A stretch of 64,000 nt of DNA from Agromyces allii (GTDB taxonomy: Bacteria; Actinomycetota; Actinomycetes; Actinomycetales; Microbacteriaceae): assembly GCF_009749385.1 (NCBI RefSeq), contig NZ_WBIN01000006.1, positions 299,424-363,423 on the forward strand. The letters run 5' to 3'. This document shows, piece after piece, positions 17,158-25,313 of the stretch. The translations under genes and the position numbers were made by a program. Numbering within the stretch: position 1 is the first letter of the stretch; each line of letters begins with the position of its first letter. The notes beneath the pieces are model-generated. The model was not told the origin of the DNA. It ran no database searches and saw only the letters and a list, made by a program, of their open reading frames with translations.

Positions 17158-18191
17158 GCGACTGGATGGGCATCGTCTGGCTCGTCGTGCTGCTGCTCGC
17201 CAACGCCTTCTTCGTCGGCGCGGAGTTCGCCGTCATCTCGGCGCGACGCTCGCAGATCGAGCCGCTCGCCGAGCAGGGCAGACGCAGTGCCAAGACCGCA
17301 CTCTGGGCCATGGAGCACGCCACGCTCATGCTCGCCATGAGCCAGCTCGGCATCACGATCTGCTCGCTGCTGATCCTGAACGTCTCCGAGCCGGCGATCC
17401 ACCACCTGCTCGAGGTGCCGCTGCACCTGACCGGGTGGTCCGAGGCCGTCATCTCGACGGTCGCGTTCATCGTGACGCTCGTGCTCGTGTCGTACCTGCA
17501 CGTGGTCTTCGGCGAGATGGTGCCGAAGAACCTGTCGTTCTCGCTGCCCGAGCGCGCGGTGCTGCTGCTCGCCCCGCCGCTCGTGTTCATCGCGCGGGTC
17601 TTCCGCCCGGTGATCGTGGCGCTGAACGCGACCGCGAACGGCGTGCTGCGCCTGTTCGGCGTCGAGCCGAAGAGCGAGGCGAACTCGACCTTCACGCTCG
17701 ACGAGGTGCAGACCATCGTCGACCGGTCGCGCGCCGAGGGCGTGCTCGCCGACGCGAGCGGCACGCTCACCGCGGCGTTCGAGTTCACGACCAAGCGCGT
17801 GGCGGATGTCGCGCTGCCGATGTCCGCGCTCGTGACCCTGCCCGCGACGGCGACCCCCGCCGACGTCGAGCGTGCGGTCGCGCGTCGCGGCTACTCGCGC
17901 TACGTGATCCTCGGCGCCGACGGCGAACCCGACGGCTACGTGCACCTGAAGGACGTCATCGACCTCAGGGTCGACGAGTTCGACGACCCGCTCCCCGCGA
18001 AGCGGATCCGCCGCCTCGTGTCGATCTACGACGGCACCGACCTCGAAGACGCGCTGGCCACGATGCGCCGCCTCGGCACGCACGTCGCGCGCGCGTTCGA
18101 CGAGCAGGGTGCGACGACGGGCGTGATCTTCCTCGAGGACATCATCGAGGAGCTCGTCGGCGAGGTCCAGGACGCGACCAGGCGCGGCTGA
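17154..18191 (+). CDS. CorC/HlyC-like membrane protein lacking the C-terminal domain
   Basis: 345 residues: a CNNM/DUF21 membrane domain (VLLLANAFFVGAEFAVISAR, MVPKNLSFSLPE) and a CBS pair (VTLPATATPADVERAVA; TGVIFLEDIIEELVGEV), ending about 15 residues later with no CorC_HlyC domain. The start overlaps the preceding paralogue (ATGA, 17154-17157), so long and short forms are made together. Such tandem pairs are common in Actinobacteria and may assemble as heteromers; that is inference. Confidence 0.9.
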   Translation: MSDWMGIVWLVVLLLANAFFVGAEFAVISARRSQIEPLAEQGRRSAKTALWAMEHATLMLAMSQLGITICSLLILNVSEPAIHHLLEVPLHLTGWSEAVISTVAFIVTLVLVSYLHVVFGEMVPKNLSFSLPERAVLLLAPPLVFIARVFRPVIVALNATANGVLRLFGVEPKSEANSTFTLDEVQTIVDRSRAEGVLADASGTLTAAFEFTTKRVADVALPMSALVTLPATATPADVERAVARRGYSRYVILGADGEPDGYVHLKDVIDLRVDEFDDPLPAKRIRRLVSIYDGTDLEDALATMRRLGTHVARAFDEQGATTGVIFLEDIIEELVGEVQDATRRG

Positions 18192-18215
18192 CCCCGCGCG
18201 GCGGCGTCACGCGGC

Positions 18216-18264
18216 GAACGGCCGGCCGCGGCATCCGATCGACGGATGTCGCGGCCGGCCGTTC
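18216..18264 (+). terminator. Large hairpin ending the CorC operon
   Basis: Two 22-nt arms (18216-18237 and 18243-18264) pair with a single G-U wobble over the loop ATCGA, 24 nt after the stop. The arms carry GGCATCC and GGATGTC. Confidence 0.75.
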
Positions 18265-18360
18265 TGCATGGTGCGGCGGCGTGCCACTCGTTCCGCGTGC
18301 GGGATCGGCTGCGAGGGCCCGGCGTAGACTCGCGCCGACCCGAGGATCCGAGGAAACATC

Positions 18361-18795
18361 ATGTTCGAGAAACTCATGGCGACGGCCGTCCTCCCTGCGT
18401 CGGACCTCGGCCGAGCCAAGGCCTGGTGGCACGACGTGCTCGGCCGCGATCCGGTCTACGAGGACCTGGAGGGCATGGGCCTGTTCTACGACGTCGGCGG
18501 CACCATCGTGATGGTCTACCGCACCGAGTTCGCCGGCACGGCCGGGAACACCGCCTTCAACCTCATGACCGACGACCTCGATCGGGACATGACCGCGCTC
18601 CGCACGCACGGCGTCGTGTTCGCCGACTACGACATGCCTGGCCTGAAGACGGTCGACGGCGTCGCCGAGCTCGGCGACGAGCGCAGCGCGTGGTTCACCG
18701 ACAGCGAGGGCAACATCTTCGCGATCGGCCAGCTCTCGCCCGAGATGATGGAACGGGCCATGCAGATGCGACGATCGTCGGCGGGCTCGGCATGA
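18361..18795 (+). CDS. VOC-family (glyoxalase/bleomycin-resistance fold) protein
   Basis: 144 residues in a single VOC domain of two beta-alpha-beta-beta-beta modules (LPASDLGRAKAWWHDVLG at the start, AWFTDSEGNIFAIGQL at the end). The Glu/His metal-ligand pattern of true glyoxalase I is not clearly present, so the substrate cannot be named. The ATG is preceded by GAGGAAACATC. A likely -10, TAGACT, lies about 30 nt upstream. The gene stands alone, convergent with the flavin oxidoreductase. Confidence 0.82.
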   Translation: MFEKLMATAVLPASDLGRAKAWWHDVLGRDPVYEDLEGMGLFYDVGGTIVMVYRTEFAGTAGNTAFNLMTDDLDRDMTALRTHGVVFADYDMPGLKTVDGVAELGDERSAWFTDSEGNIFAIGQLSPEMMERAMQMRRSSAGSA

Positions 18796-18821
18796 CCGGA
18801 CCGCTCAGCTGAGGGCGGCGC

Positions 18822-19940
18822 TCACCACTCGCCGTCGTTGACCTCGGGCCGGGCACGCAGGTACTGCACGGGCCACATGTCGCTGCCTGCGCCGAGCTGG
18901 TGCGCGGCGCGCAGTGCGAAGTGCGGGTCGCGCATCATGGCCTTGCCGAACATCACCGCGTCGGCCGCGCCGGAGGCGACGAGTTCGTCGGCGTGCTCGG
19001 CGTTCGTGATGCGGCCGACGGCCGACACCGCGACCTCGCCGTGCTCGCCGACGTACTCGGCGTGCCCTGCCTGGTACCCGGGTCCGACGGGGATGTCGGC
19101 GTGGGCGACGAGGCCGCCGGTGGACACGTCGAAGAAGTCGGCGCCCGCGTCCTGGCACCAACGGGCGACCGTGGCGGTCTGCGCCTCGTCCCAGCCGCCG
19201 TCGACCCAGTCGGTCGCCGAGAAGCGCACGAACACCGGCACATCCTCGCCGATCTCGGCGCGCACCTCGCGCACGATCTCGAGCAGCAGGCGCGCGCGAC
19301 CTTCGAGGTCGCCGCCCCACGCGTCGTCGCGCAGGTTCGACAGCGGCGAGAGGAACTGGTGCACGAGATAGCCGTGGGCCGCGTGCACCTCGACGAGGTC
19401 GAACCCGGCGTCGATCGCACGCCGCGCGGCGGCGCGGAAGTCCGCGATGACCCGACGGATGCCCGCCTCGTCGAGCGCCACCGGCTCGCGGAGCCCGTGG
19501 AACGCCTGCGCCGACGCCGAGAACGTCGTCCACCCGCCCTCGTCGAGCGGCTGCGAGCCGCGCTTGCCCACGGTCTCGGGCCAGACCGACGCCTTGCGGC
19601 CGGCGTGCGCGAGCTGGATGCCCGCGGCGGCCCCCTGCGAGCGGATGAACCGCGTCACGCGAGACCACGCCACGACCTGTTCGTCGTTCCAGAGGCCCGT
19701 GTCGTAGTCGGAGATGCGGCCCTCGGGGCTCACCGCGGTCGCCTCGGCGATCACGAGACCCGCGCCGCCCGCGGCCATCGAGCCCAGGTGCACGAGATGC
19801 CAGTCGTGCGGCACGCCGTCGCGCGCCGTGACCGAGTACTGGCAGAGCGGCGGCACCCAGACCCGGTTGCGGATCGTGAGCGCCCGGATCGTGAGCGGGG
19901 TGAACAGGGCGGGCGCGGGTTCTGGGGCTGTCGCAGACAT
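18822..19940 (-). CDS. NADH:flavin oxidoreductase, old yellow enzyme (YqjM-like)
   Basis: 372 residues, an FMN-binding TIM barrel of the OYE family. The segment VPPLCQYSV carries the redox-tuning Cys of thermophilic-like (YqjM-type) members. IQLAHAGRKAS and VEVHAAHGYLVHQFLSP hold substrate-binding residues, and MFGKAMMRDPHFALRAA is the C-terminal FMN/arginine-finger region. These enzymes reduce activated C=C bonds with NADPH; the natural substrate is usually unknown. The start codon is only 24 bp from that of nnrD on the other strand. Confidence 0.92.
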   Translation of the reverse strand: MSATAPEPAPALFTPLTIRALTIRNRVWVPPLCQYSVTARDGVPHDWHLVHLGSMAAGGAGLVIAEATAVSPEGRISDYDTGLWNDEQVVAWSRVTRFIRSQGAAAGIQLAHAGRKASVWPETVGKRGSQPLDEGGWTTFSASAQAFHGLREPVALDEAGIRRVIADFRAAARRAIDAGFDLVEVHAAHGYLVHQFLSPLSNLRDDAWGGDLEGRARLLLEIVREVRAEIGEDVPVFVRFSATDWVDGGWDEAQTATVARWCQDAGADFFDVSTGGLVAHADIPVGPGYQAGHAEYVGEHGEVAVSAVGRITNAEHADELVASGAADAVMFGKAMMRDPHFALRAAHQLGAGSDMWPVQYLRARPEVNDGEW

Positions 19941-19946
19941 CGTGAT

Positions 19947-19961
19947 CCAACCTATCGTTGG
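19947..19961. promoter_or_regulatory. Overlapping divergent promoters inside a palindrome
   Basis: CCAAC-CTATC-GTTGG is an interrupted palindrome between divergent genes. On the plus strand TATCGT (19953-19958) lies 6 nt before the nnrD ATG. On the minus strand TAGGTT (19949-19954) lies 8 nt before the oxidoreductase ATG. The two -10 hexamers therefore overlap. Confidence 0.45.
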
Positions 19962-19964
19962 AGC

Positions 19965-20822
19965 ATGGCCACCGAGTGGAGAAGCTGGCGGGCCGACGAC
20001 GCCGCCGCCTGGATCGCGGCGCCCGGCGCCGACGACGACAAGTACTCGCGCGGCGTGCTCGGCCTCGTGTCGGGCTCGATCGAGTTCCCGGGTGCGGCCG
20101 TGCTCGGCGTCGAAGCCGCCCACCGCACCGGAGTCGGCCTCGTACGCTACATCGGGCCGCGGGGCGTGCGCGCCGCCGTGCTGCTCCGACGCCCCGAGAC
20201 GGTGGTCGGCCGCGGGCGCGTGCAGGCCTGGCTGCTCGGCTCGGGCATCGACCCGACCAGGCGCTCGTTCGTGCTGCTCGGCGATCTGCAGCACGCGCTC
20301 GCCGACGGCGTTCCGGTGGTGCTCGACGCCGGTGCCCTCGACCTCGTGGGCACGCATACCGCGCCGACCGTCATCACGCCGCACCTGCGGGAGCTCGCGC
20401 GGCTCCTCGCCGCACGCGAGATCCGTTCGAGCCTCGACGAGATCCGCGCCGATCCGGCGGCGTGGGCCGAGCGCGCCGCGCGGGAGCTCGGCGTGGTCGT
20501 GCTGCTGAAGGGCGCGACGACGCACGTGTGCGATCCGGCCGGCAACGCGTACGTCCTCGAGGCGCCGACGCACTGGCTCGCGACGGGCGGCACGGGCGAC
20601 GTGCTCGGCGGCATCCTCGGCGCGCTCGTCGCGACGCACCATGCGCAGCTCGCCGACGACGCCGAGGCGCTCACCTCGCTCGCCGCGACGGCCGTGTGGA
20701 TCCACGGCGAGGCGGCGCTGCGTGCGAGCGCCGCGAACGGCGGCGGACCGATCGTCGCGCTCGACATCGCACAGGCCGTGCCCGGCGTCGTCGGCGAACT
20801 GCTCGCCTCGCGCGCCGGCTGA
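19965..20822 (+). CDS. nnrD: ADP-dependent NAD(P)H-hydrate dehydratase
   Basis: 285 residues of the ribokinase-like carbohydrate-kinase fold. APTVITPHLRELARLL and the anion-hole motif ATGGTGDVLGGILGALVA are hallmarks of the NnrD/YjeF C-terminal domain. It repairs hydrated NADH and NADPH. The epimerase half (NnrE) is not fused here, unlike E. coli YjeF, so this is a stand-alone dehydratase. The ATG follows a -10 by 6 nt and is probably leaderless. It ends 44 bp from the convergent ABC transporter operon. Confidence 0.92.
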   Translation: MATEWRSWRADDAAAWIAAPGADDDKYSRGVLGLVSGSIEFPGAAVLGVEAAHRTGVGLVRYIGPRGVRAAVLLRRPETVVGRGRVQAWLLGSGIDPTRRSFVLLGDLQHALADGVPVVLDAGALDLVGTHTAPTVITPHLRELARLLAAREIRSSLDEIRADPAAWAERAARELGVVVLLKGATTHVCDPAGNAYVLEAPTHWLATGGTGDVLGGILGALVATHHAQLADDAEALTSLAATAVWIHGEAALRASAANGGGPIVALDIAQAVPGVVGELLASRAG

Positions 20823-20843
20823 CGACGGACCGATGGGCCGACG

Positions 20844-20861
20844 GGTCGCCCGCGAGCGACC
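20844..20861. terminator. Weak hairpin between nnrD and ABC ATPase
   Basis: GGTCGC and GCGACC pair over a 6-nt loop between two convergent stop codons. The stem is only 6 bp. Confidence 0.3.
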
Positions 20862-20866
20862 GGCGG

Positions 20867-21649
20867 CTACGCGCGCAGGAACCTCGCGAGGAACTCCCGC
20901 GTGCGCGCCTCGCGGGGGGCCGCGAAGAACTCGCGCGCTGGTGCGTCCTCGATGATGCGCCCGGCGTCGAGGAAGACGACCCGGTCGGCGACCTCGCGCG
21001 CGAACGCCATCTCGTGCGTCGCCATCACGATCGTCGTGCCGCGCTCCGCGAGCGAACGCACGAGCGCGAGCACCTCGCCGACCAGCTCGGGGTCGAGGGC
21101 GCTCGTGACCTCGTCGAGCAGCAGCAGCTCGGGCCCGGTCGCGATGGCGCGCACGATCGCGACCCGCTGCTGCTGTCCGCCGGAGAGGCGGTCGGGGAAC
21201 GCCTTCGCGAACTCCGCCAGGCCCACCGAGTCGAGCAGCTCGAGCGCCTTCGCCTCAGCGGTCGCACGCGGCATCCGGTGCACGAGCCGCGCGGCGAGCG
21301 TGACGTTGTCGAGCACGCTGAGGTGCGGGAACAGGTTGTAGTGCTGGAAGACGACGCCGATGCGGGCGCGCACCCGGTCGGCGTTGACGCGCGGGTCGCT
21401 GACGTCTTCGCCGTCGAGCAGGATCACGCCGTCGTCGATGGTCTCGAGCAGGTTGATCGTGCGCAGCAGCGTCGACTTGCCCGACCCCGAGGCACCGACG
21501 AGCGCGACGACCTCGTGCGCGTCGACGTCGAGGTCGACGCCGTCGAGCACGAGCTTCTCGCCGTACGAGCGACGGATGCCGCGCAGCCGCAGGAGTCCGG
21601 GCGCGGAGGTCGCCTCGCGCCCCGGCGTGGTCGCGCTCGACCCGCTCAT
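20867..21649 (-). CDS. Amino-acid ABC transporter ATP-binding protein
   Basis: 260 residues. Walker A GASGSGKST, Q loop VFQHYNLFPH, signature LSGGQQQRVAIVRAIA, Walker B LLLLDEVTSALDPE and the switch His in VMATHEMAFAREVAD match the polar amino acid importer group (GlnQ/HisP-like). It energises the import complex with the permease encoded just upstream; the ATG overlaps the permease stop by 4 bp. Substrate specificity cannot be read from the ATPase. Confidence 0.93.
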   Translation of the reverse strand: MSGSSATTPGREATSAPGLLRLRGIRRSYGEKLVLDGVDLDVDAHEVVALVGASGSGKSTLLRTINLLETIDDGVILLDGEDVSDPRVNADRVRARIGVVFQHYNLFPHLSVLDNVTLAARLVHRMPRATAEAKALELLDSVGLAEFAKAFPDRLSGGQQQRVAIVRAIATGPELLLLDEVTSALDPELVGEVLALVRSLAERGTTIVMATHEMAFAREVADRVVFLDAGRIIEDAPAREFFAAPREARTREFLARFLRA

Positions 21650-22566
21650 ACGATGCTCCCGCCCTGCTCGCGCACGCGCATGCGCGCCGAGAGCCAATCG
21701 GTCAGCCGGATCATCGGCCACGCGAGCAGCACGAACAGCAGCCCGGCGACGACGTACGGCGTGAAGTTGAAGTAGTGCGCCGTCTCGATCTGGGCGGCGC
21801 GCACGGCGTCCATCGCACCGAGCACCGAGATGAGGCCGACATCCTTCTGCATGGCGACGAAGTCGTTCATGAGCGCGGGCGTGACCTTGCGCAGGGCCTG
21901 CGGCAGCACCACGCGGCGCATGGTCTGGCCGTGACCGAGGCCGAGCGACCTGGCCGCGAGACGCTGCGACGGGTGCACGGCCTCGATGCCCGCGCGGAAC
22001 ACCTCGGACACGTAGGCCGAGTACGTGAGGATCAGCGCGATCGTGCCCCAGACCGCCACCGGCACGCGCGGGAAGAAGTCGAGCCCGGGAATGCCGTACC
22101 CCACGAGGTAGAGCACGATGATGAGCGGCATGCCGCGGAAGAGGTCGGTGTAGCCCGCCGCGAGCGCGCGGAGCGGGAAGTACACCGGGCCGCGGAGGGT
22201 GCGCATCGACGCGAGCAGCAGGGCCACGATGACGACGCCGATCGCCGCGACCATGAGCACCTGGATGTTCAGCCACAGGCCCTCGAGGATGCGCGGCAGC
22301 GACGCGAGCGCGACCTCGGGGTCGAAGAAGGACTCCCTGACCTTCGCCCATCCGGGGGAGCCGGCGACGGCCCAGAGCAGCAGCGCCGCGAACACGATGG
22401 TGGAGACGGCACTGATGAGCACCGAGCGACGGGTCTGCTTGCGCCGGAACGTGCGACGCGAGAGCTCGAGGTCGCTCGGCCGCCACGCGGGCTCGTTCGA
22501 CGCACCCGACGCGCCGAGGTCGGTCGGGCCGCGCGAGGCGCCCGCCTTGGTTGATTCAGCCACCAT
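21646..22566 (-). CDS. Amino-acid ABC transporter permease
   Basis: 306 residues. A hydrophilic N-terminal tail of about 50 residues precedes a helix and a five-helix HisM/GlnP-type permease core. The ATPase-coupling EAA loop reads EAVHPSQRLAARSLGLGHGQ, and GLDFFPR is typical of the family. The coordinate uses the ATG at 22566. The next codon, GTG 22563, lies exactly 6 nt after a -10 hexamer (TACCGT), so a leaderless start at the GTG is at least as likely. A hairpin separates it from the binding-protein gene. Confidence 0.92.
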   Translation of the reverse strand: MVAESTKAGASRGPTDLGASGASNEPAWRPSDLELSRRTFRRKQTRRSVLISAVSTIVFAALLLWAVAGSPGWAKVRESFFDPEVALASLPRILEGLWLNIQVLMVAAIGVVIVALLLASMRTLRGPVYFPLRALAAGYTDLFRGMPLIIVLYLVGYGIPGLDFFPRVPVAVWGTIALILTYSAYVSEVFRAGIEAVHPSQRLAARSLGLGHGQTMRRVVLPQALRKVTPALMNDFVAMQKDVGLISVLGAMDAVRAAQIETAHYFNFTPYVVAGLLFVLLAWPMIRLTDWLSARMRVREQGGSIV

Positions 22567-22569
22567 GCA

Positions 22570-22575
22570 ACGGTA
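22570..22575 (-). promoter_or_regulatory. -10 element of permease-ATPase unit
   Basis: TACCGT on the minus strand begins at the base directly after the hairpin at 22576-22605 and lies 6 nt before GTG 22563. Confidence 0.4.
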
Positions 22576-22605
22576 GCGGCGCACGCGATCGCCCGCGTGC
22601 GCCGC
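22576..22605 (-). terminator. Hairpin between binding protein and permease
   Basis: 12-bp perfect stem GCGGCGCACGCG with its complement and a 6-nt loop, 31 nt past the binding-protein stop. It may act as a partial terminator that sets a higher level of binding protein than of membrane components. Confidence 0.65.
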
Positions 22606-22636
22606 CGGTCGTCTCAGTCGATCGGAGCCTGGGCGC

Positions 22637-23479
22637 TCAGTCGAGCAGCGGGGCCGCGTCGCCACCGAGCCAGGTCGTCGCGAGCTCGTCGAGCGTGCCG
22701 TCTTCGCGCAGCGCGTCGACGGCGGCCGTGACGTCGGCCGTGAGCGGCGAGTCCTTCGCGAGCACGAGCCCGAACTCGTCGCCGCCCGTGGTCGCGGGCA
22801 GCTGGCCGATGATCTTGCCGCCGTCGAGCTCGGCGCCGGTCAGGTAGAACGCGGTCGGCAGGTCGACGACGATCGCGTCGACCGTGCCGCTCTGCAGGGC
22901 GAGCTTGGCGTCGTCGTTCGTGTTGAACACCTGGGCGCCCGCGGTCGGGGCGATCTCGCTCTCGATGGCGTCGAAGCTCGTCGTGCCGACCTGCGCGCCG
23001 ATCAGCAGGTCCTTCAGGTCGGCGATCGAGGTCGCGGATGCCGCGGGCGAGCCCTCGACCGTGATGACGACCTGCGTGGTCTCGTAGTACGGCGACGAGA
23101 AGTCGACGTTCTCGGCGCGCTCGGGCGTGATCGAGAACTGCTGGAGGTTGACGTCGAAGTCCTTCGGACCCGGCGCGATGGCCTGGTCGAAGGTCGTGCG
23201 CACCCACACGACGTCGTCGGCGTCGAACCCGAGCTGCGCGGCGACCGCGTAGGCCACGGCGGGCTCGAAGCCCTCGCCCGACTCGGGGGCGTCGTCGATG
23301 ACCCACGGGAAGTACGCCGGCTCGCCGGTGCCGACGGTGAACTTGCCCTCGGTGACGTACCCCGACGCGGAGGCGTCGTCGGATGAACCGGTGTCGCTCG
23401 AACCGCCGGAGGAGCACGCGGCGAGCACGAGGGTTGCGGATGCCGCGATGAGGATCGCGGCGAGTGGGCGTCGGGTCAT
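22637..23479 (-). CDS. Amino-acid ABC transporter substrate-binding lipoprotein
   Basis: 280 residues. A signal peptide ends in lipobox LAAC followed by SSGGSSD, so the mature protein is anchored to the outer face of the membrane. The rest is a family-3 solute-binding fold (FTVGTGEPAYFPWVIDD; GFEPAVAYAVAAQLGF; LGGD near the C-terminus). The start at 23479 has GGAGG at good spacing; the frame runs on upstream without coding character. It is the first gene of the importer operon. Confidence 0.92.
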   Translation of the reverse strand: MTRRPLAAILIAASATLVLAACSSGGSSDTGSSDDASASGYVTEGKFTVGTGEPAYFPWVIDDAPESGEGFEPAVAYAVAAQLGFDADDVVWVRTTFDQAIAPGPKDFDVNLQQFSITPERAENVDFSSPYYETTQVVITVEGSPAASATSIADLKDLLIGAQVGTTSFDAIESEIAPTAGAQVFNTNDDAKLALQSGTVDAIVVDLPTAFYLTGAELDGGKIIGQLPATTGGDEFGLVLAKDSPLTADVTAAVDALREDGTLDELATTWLGGDAAPLLD

Positions 23480-23563
23480 GGCTGCCTCCGTGGGGGTCGT
23501 GTCTCCAAGCTTCGCCGAAACCGACGCCCGCCGGAGAGCGCGTGGCGGAATGTGACACTCGGA

Positions 23564-23569
23564 TAGGCT
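23564..23569 (+). promoter_or_regulatory. -10 element of GT87-like gene, probably leaderless
   Basis: TAGGCT followed by 7 nt and the ATG at 23577, with no Shine-Dalgarno sequence. Confidence 0.45.
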
Positions 23570-23576
23570 CGCCGTC

Positions 23577-24848
23577 ATGACGGATGCGGGCGAGCGGGCG
23601 GCGCCCGCGGCATCCGTCGCTCGGAGCATCGCCCCCTTCCTCGGCGGGCGGGCCGCAGCCTGGATCGCGTTCGTGCTCGTGCACGCGTGGCTCGTCTGGC
23701 TGAACCTCACGGCTCCCGGGCAGCCGCTCGGCGACGTCACGGGCGTCTACCGGGTGTGGGCCGAGAACGCGGCGAACGACTGGTTGCGCATGGGCATCGA
23801 CGCGCCGTGGGTGTACCCGATCCTCGCCTTCGTGCCGATGGCGGCCTCGCTCGCGTTCGGCTCGGCCTGGTACGCGCAGACGTGGCTCGTGATCGTGACG
23901 CTGCTGAACGCGGTGGCGTTCGCGGTGCTGCTCGGGGCGGCCCGGTTCTCGCGCCCGCGCCGCACGGCCGCGTGGTGGTGGCTCGGGTTCCTGATCCTGC
24001 TCGGGCCGATCGCGCTCGGGCGCATCGACGCGGTCACGGTGCCGATCGCGATCCTCGGCCTGCTCATGGCCGCCGGTCGGCCGCGCGTCGCCGCCGTGCT
24101 GCTCACGGTCGGCGCCTGGGTGAAGGTGTGGCCGGCCGCGCTCGTCGCCGCGCTCGTGATCGCCTCGCGTCGACGCGCCGAGGTCGTGGGCATCGCCGCG
24201 GCGCTCAGCATCGGCATCCTCGGCGTGAGCCTGCTCGCCGGGTCGGGGCTGAACGCGTTCGGCTTCATCGAGGAGCAGGCGGGTCGCGGCCTCCAGGTCG
24301 AGGCGCCGCTCGCGGCCGTCTGGCTGTGGCAGATCGTCGCGGGGGTGCCGGGGGTGCGCGTCGTGTACTCGCAGGACATCCTCACGTTCCAGATCGACGG
24401 GCCGGGGGCGGATGCCGCGGCCGCACTCACGACGCCGGCCATGGCGATCGGCGTGCTCGCCGTCGTGCTGCTCGGGGTGCGGGCCGTGCGCCGCGGCGCG
24501 GCGTTCGTGCGGGTGCTGCCGCCGCTCGCGCTCTCGTTCGTCGTGGTGCTCATGCTCGCGAACAAGGTCGGCTCGCCGCAGTTCATCGCGTGGCTCGCCG
24601 CACCCGTGATCCTCGGACTCGTCTACCGTCCGCGCCGGTTCGCCGTTCCCGCGGCCCTCGCCGCATCGATCGCGCTCTGCACGCAGCTCATCTACCCGTA
24701 CTGGTACGGCTGGCTGCTCGCCGCCAACCCCGCGTTCGTGCTGCTCCTGACGGCGAAGGTCGTGCTGCTCGTGGCACTGCTCGCGTGGGGCGTCGCGGCG
24801 CTGTGGCAGGCTGGGGTCAGGCGGGATTCCGCGCCCCGGACGGGGTGA
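23577..24848 (+). CDS. Polytopic GT87-like glycosyltransferase / DUF2029 membrane protein
   Basis: 423 residues with about ten membrane helices. A first-loop acidic site (GQPLGDVTGVYRVWAENAA) and the helix pattern AWVKVWPAALVAALV resemble GT87 polyprenol-phosphate-mannose-dependent mannosyltransferases such as PimE. These add mannose to lipid or glycan acceptors on the outer face of the membrane. Similarity is by pattern only, so the donor and acceptor are not known. It stands 24 bp ahead of the thiamine-binding gene in the same direction, but that gene has a strong Shine-Dalgarno sequence of its own. Confidence 0.7.
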   Translation: MTDAGERAAPAASVARSIAPFLGGRAAAWIAFVLVHAWLVWLNLTAPGQPLGDVTGVYRVWAENAANDWLRMGIDAPWVYPILAFVPMAASLAFGSAWYAQTWLVIVTLLNAVAFAVLLGAARFSRPRRTAAWWWLGFLILLGPIALGRIDAVTVPIAILGLLMAAGRPRVAAVLLTVGAWVKVWPAALVAALVIASRRRAEVVGIAAALSIGILGVSLLAGSGLNAFGFIEEQAGRGLQVEAPLAAVWLWQIVAGVPGVRVVYSQDILTFQIDGPGADAAAALTTPAMAIGVLAVVLLGVRAVRRGAAFVRVLPPLALSFVVVLMLANKVGSPQFIAWLAAPVILGLVYRPRRFAVPAALAASIALCTQLIYPYWYGWLLAANPAFVLLLTAKVVLLVALLAWGVAALWQAGVRRDSAPRTG

Positions 24849-24872
24849 AGCACGAGCCCGCGAGGAGGACTC

Positions 24873-25187
24873 ATGCTGGTGGCATTCTCGGTCGCGCCGA
24901 GCGGAACGGGCCGCAGCGACGGCAGCGTGCACGACGCGGTCGCCGCAGCCGTCACGATCGTGCGGGAGTCGGGGCTCCCGAACCGCACGACCTCGATGTT
25001 CACCGAGATCGAGGGGGAGTGGGACGAGGTCTTCGACGTCGTCCGTCGGGCGACCGAGGCGGTCGGCGAGTACGGCTCGCGGGTCTCGCTCGTGCTGAAG
25101 GCCGACATCCGGCCCGGCTACTCGGGCGAGCTCGACGCGAAGATCGAGCGGCTCGAGACGGCGATCGACGGCGCCGCCCCGGCGTGA
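24873..25187 (+). CDS. MTH1187/YkoF-family thiamine-binding protein
   Basis: 104 residues, one ferredoxin-like domain: MLVAFSVAPSGTG at the start, ESGLPNRTTSMFTEIEGEWD in the middle and VSLVLKADIRPGYSGELDAKIERLE at the end. This matches the UPF0045/MTH1187 group, whose members bind thiamine or its pyrimidine part, often as tetramers. GAGGAGG lies at good spacing before the ATG. No thiamine gene or riboswitch is nearby. Confidence 0.85.
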   Translation: MLVAFSVAPSGTGRSDGSVHDAVAAAVTIVRESGLPNRTTSMFTEIEGEWDEVFDVVRRATEAVGEYGSRVSLVLKADIRPGYSGELDAKIERLETAIDGAAPA

Positions 25188-25280
25188 TGGAGTGGCACGG
25201 GCCGCGCTGACGCGGGCTCGGTCCTCCCGGTCGTCGCACGGTGGGCTCGCCGTCGCGTCGCAACATCCGACGCGCGGGTC

Positions 25281-25307
25281 GAATCGATTCGATTCCTGTG
25301 CGACAAT
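25281..25307 (+). promoter_or_regulatory. Promoter and possible operator of MFS gene
   Basis: The palindrome GAATCGATTC (25281-25290) covers the expected -35 position of a promoter whose -10, GACAAT (25302-25307), lies 6 nt before the ATG. The overlap suggests a repressor site; no regulator gene is adjacent. Confidence 0.4.
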
Positions 25308-25313
25308 CGACGG

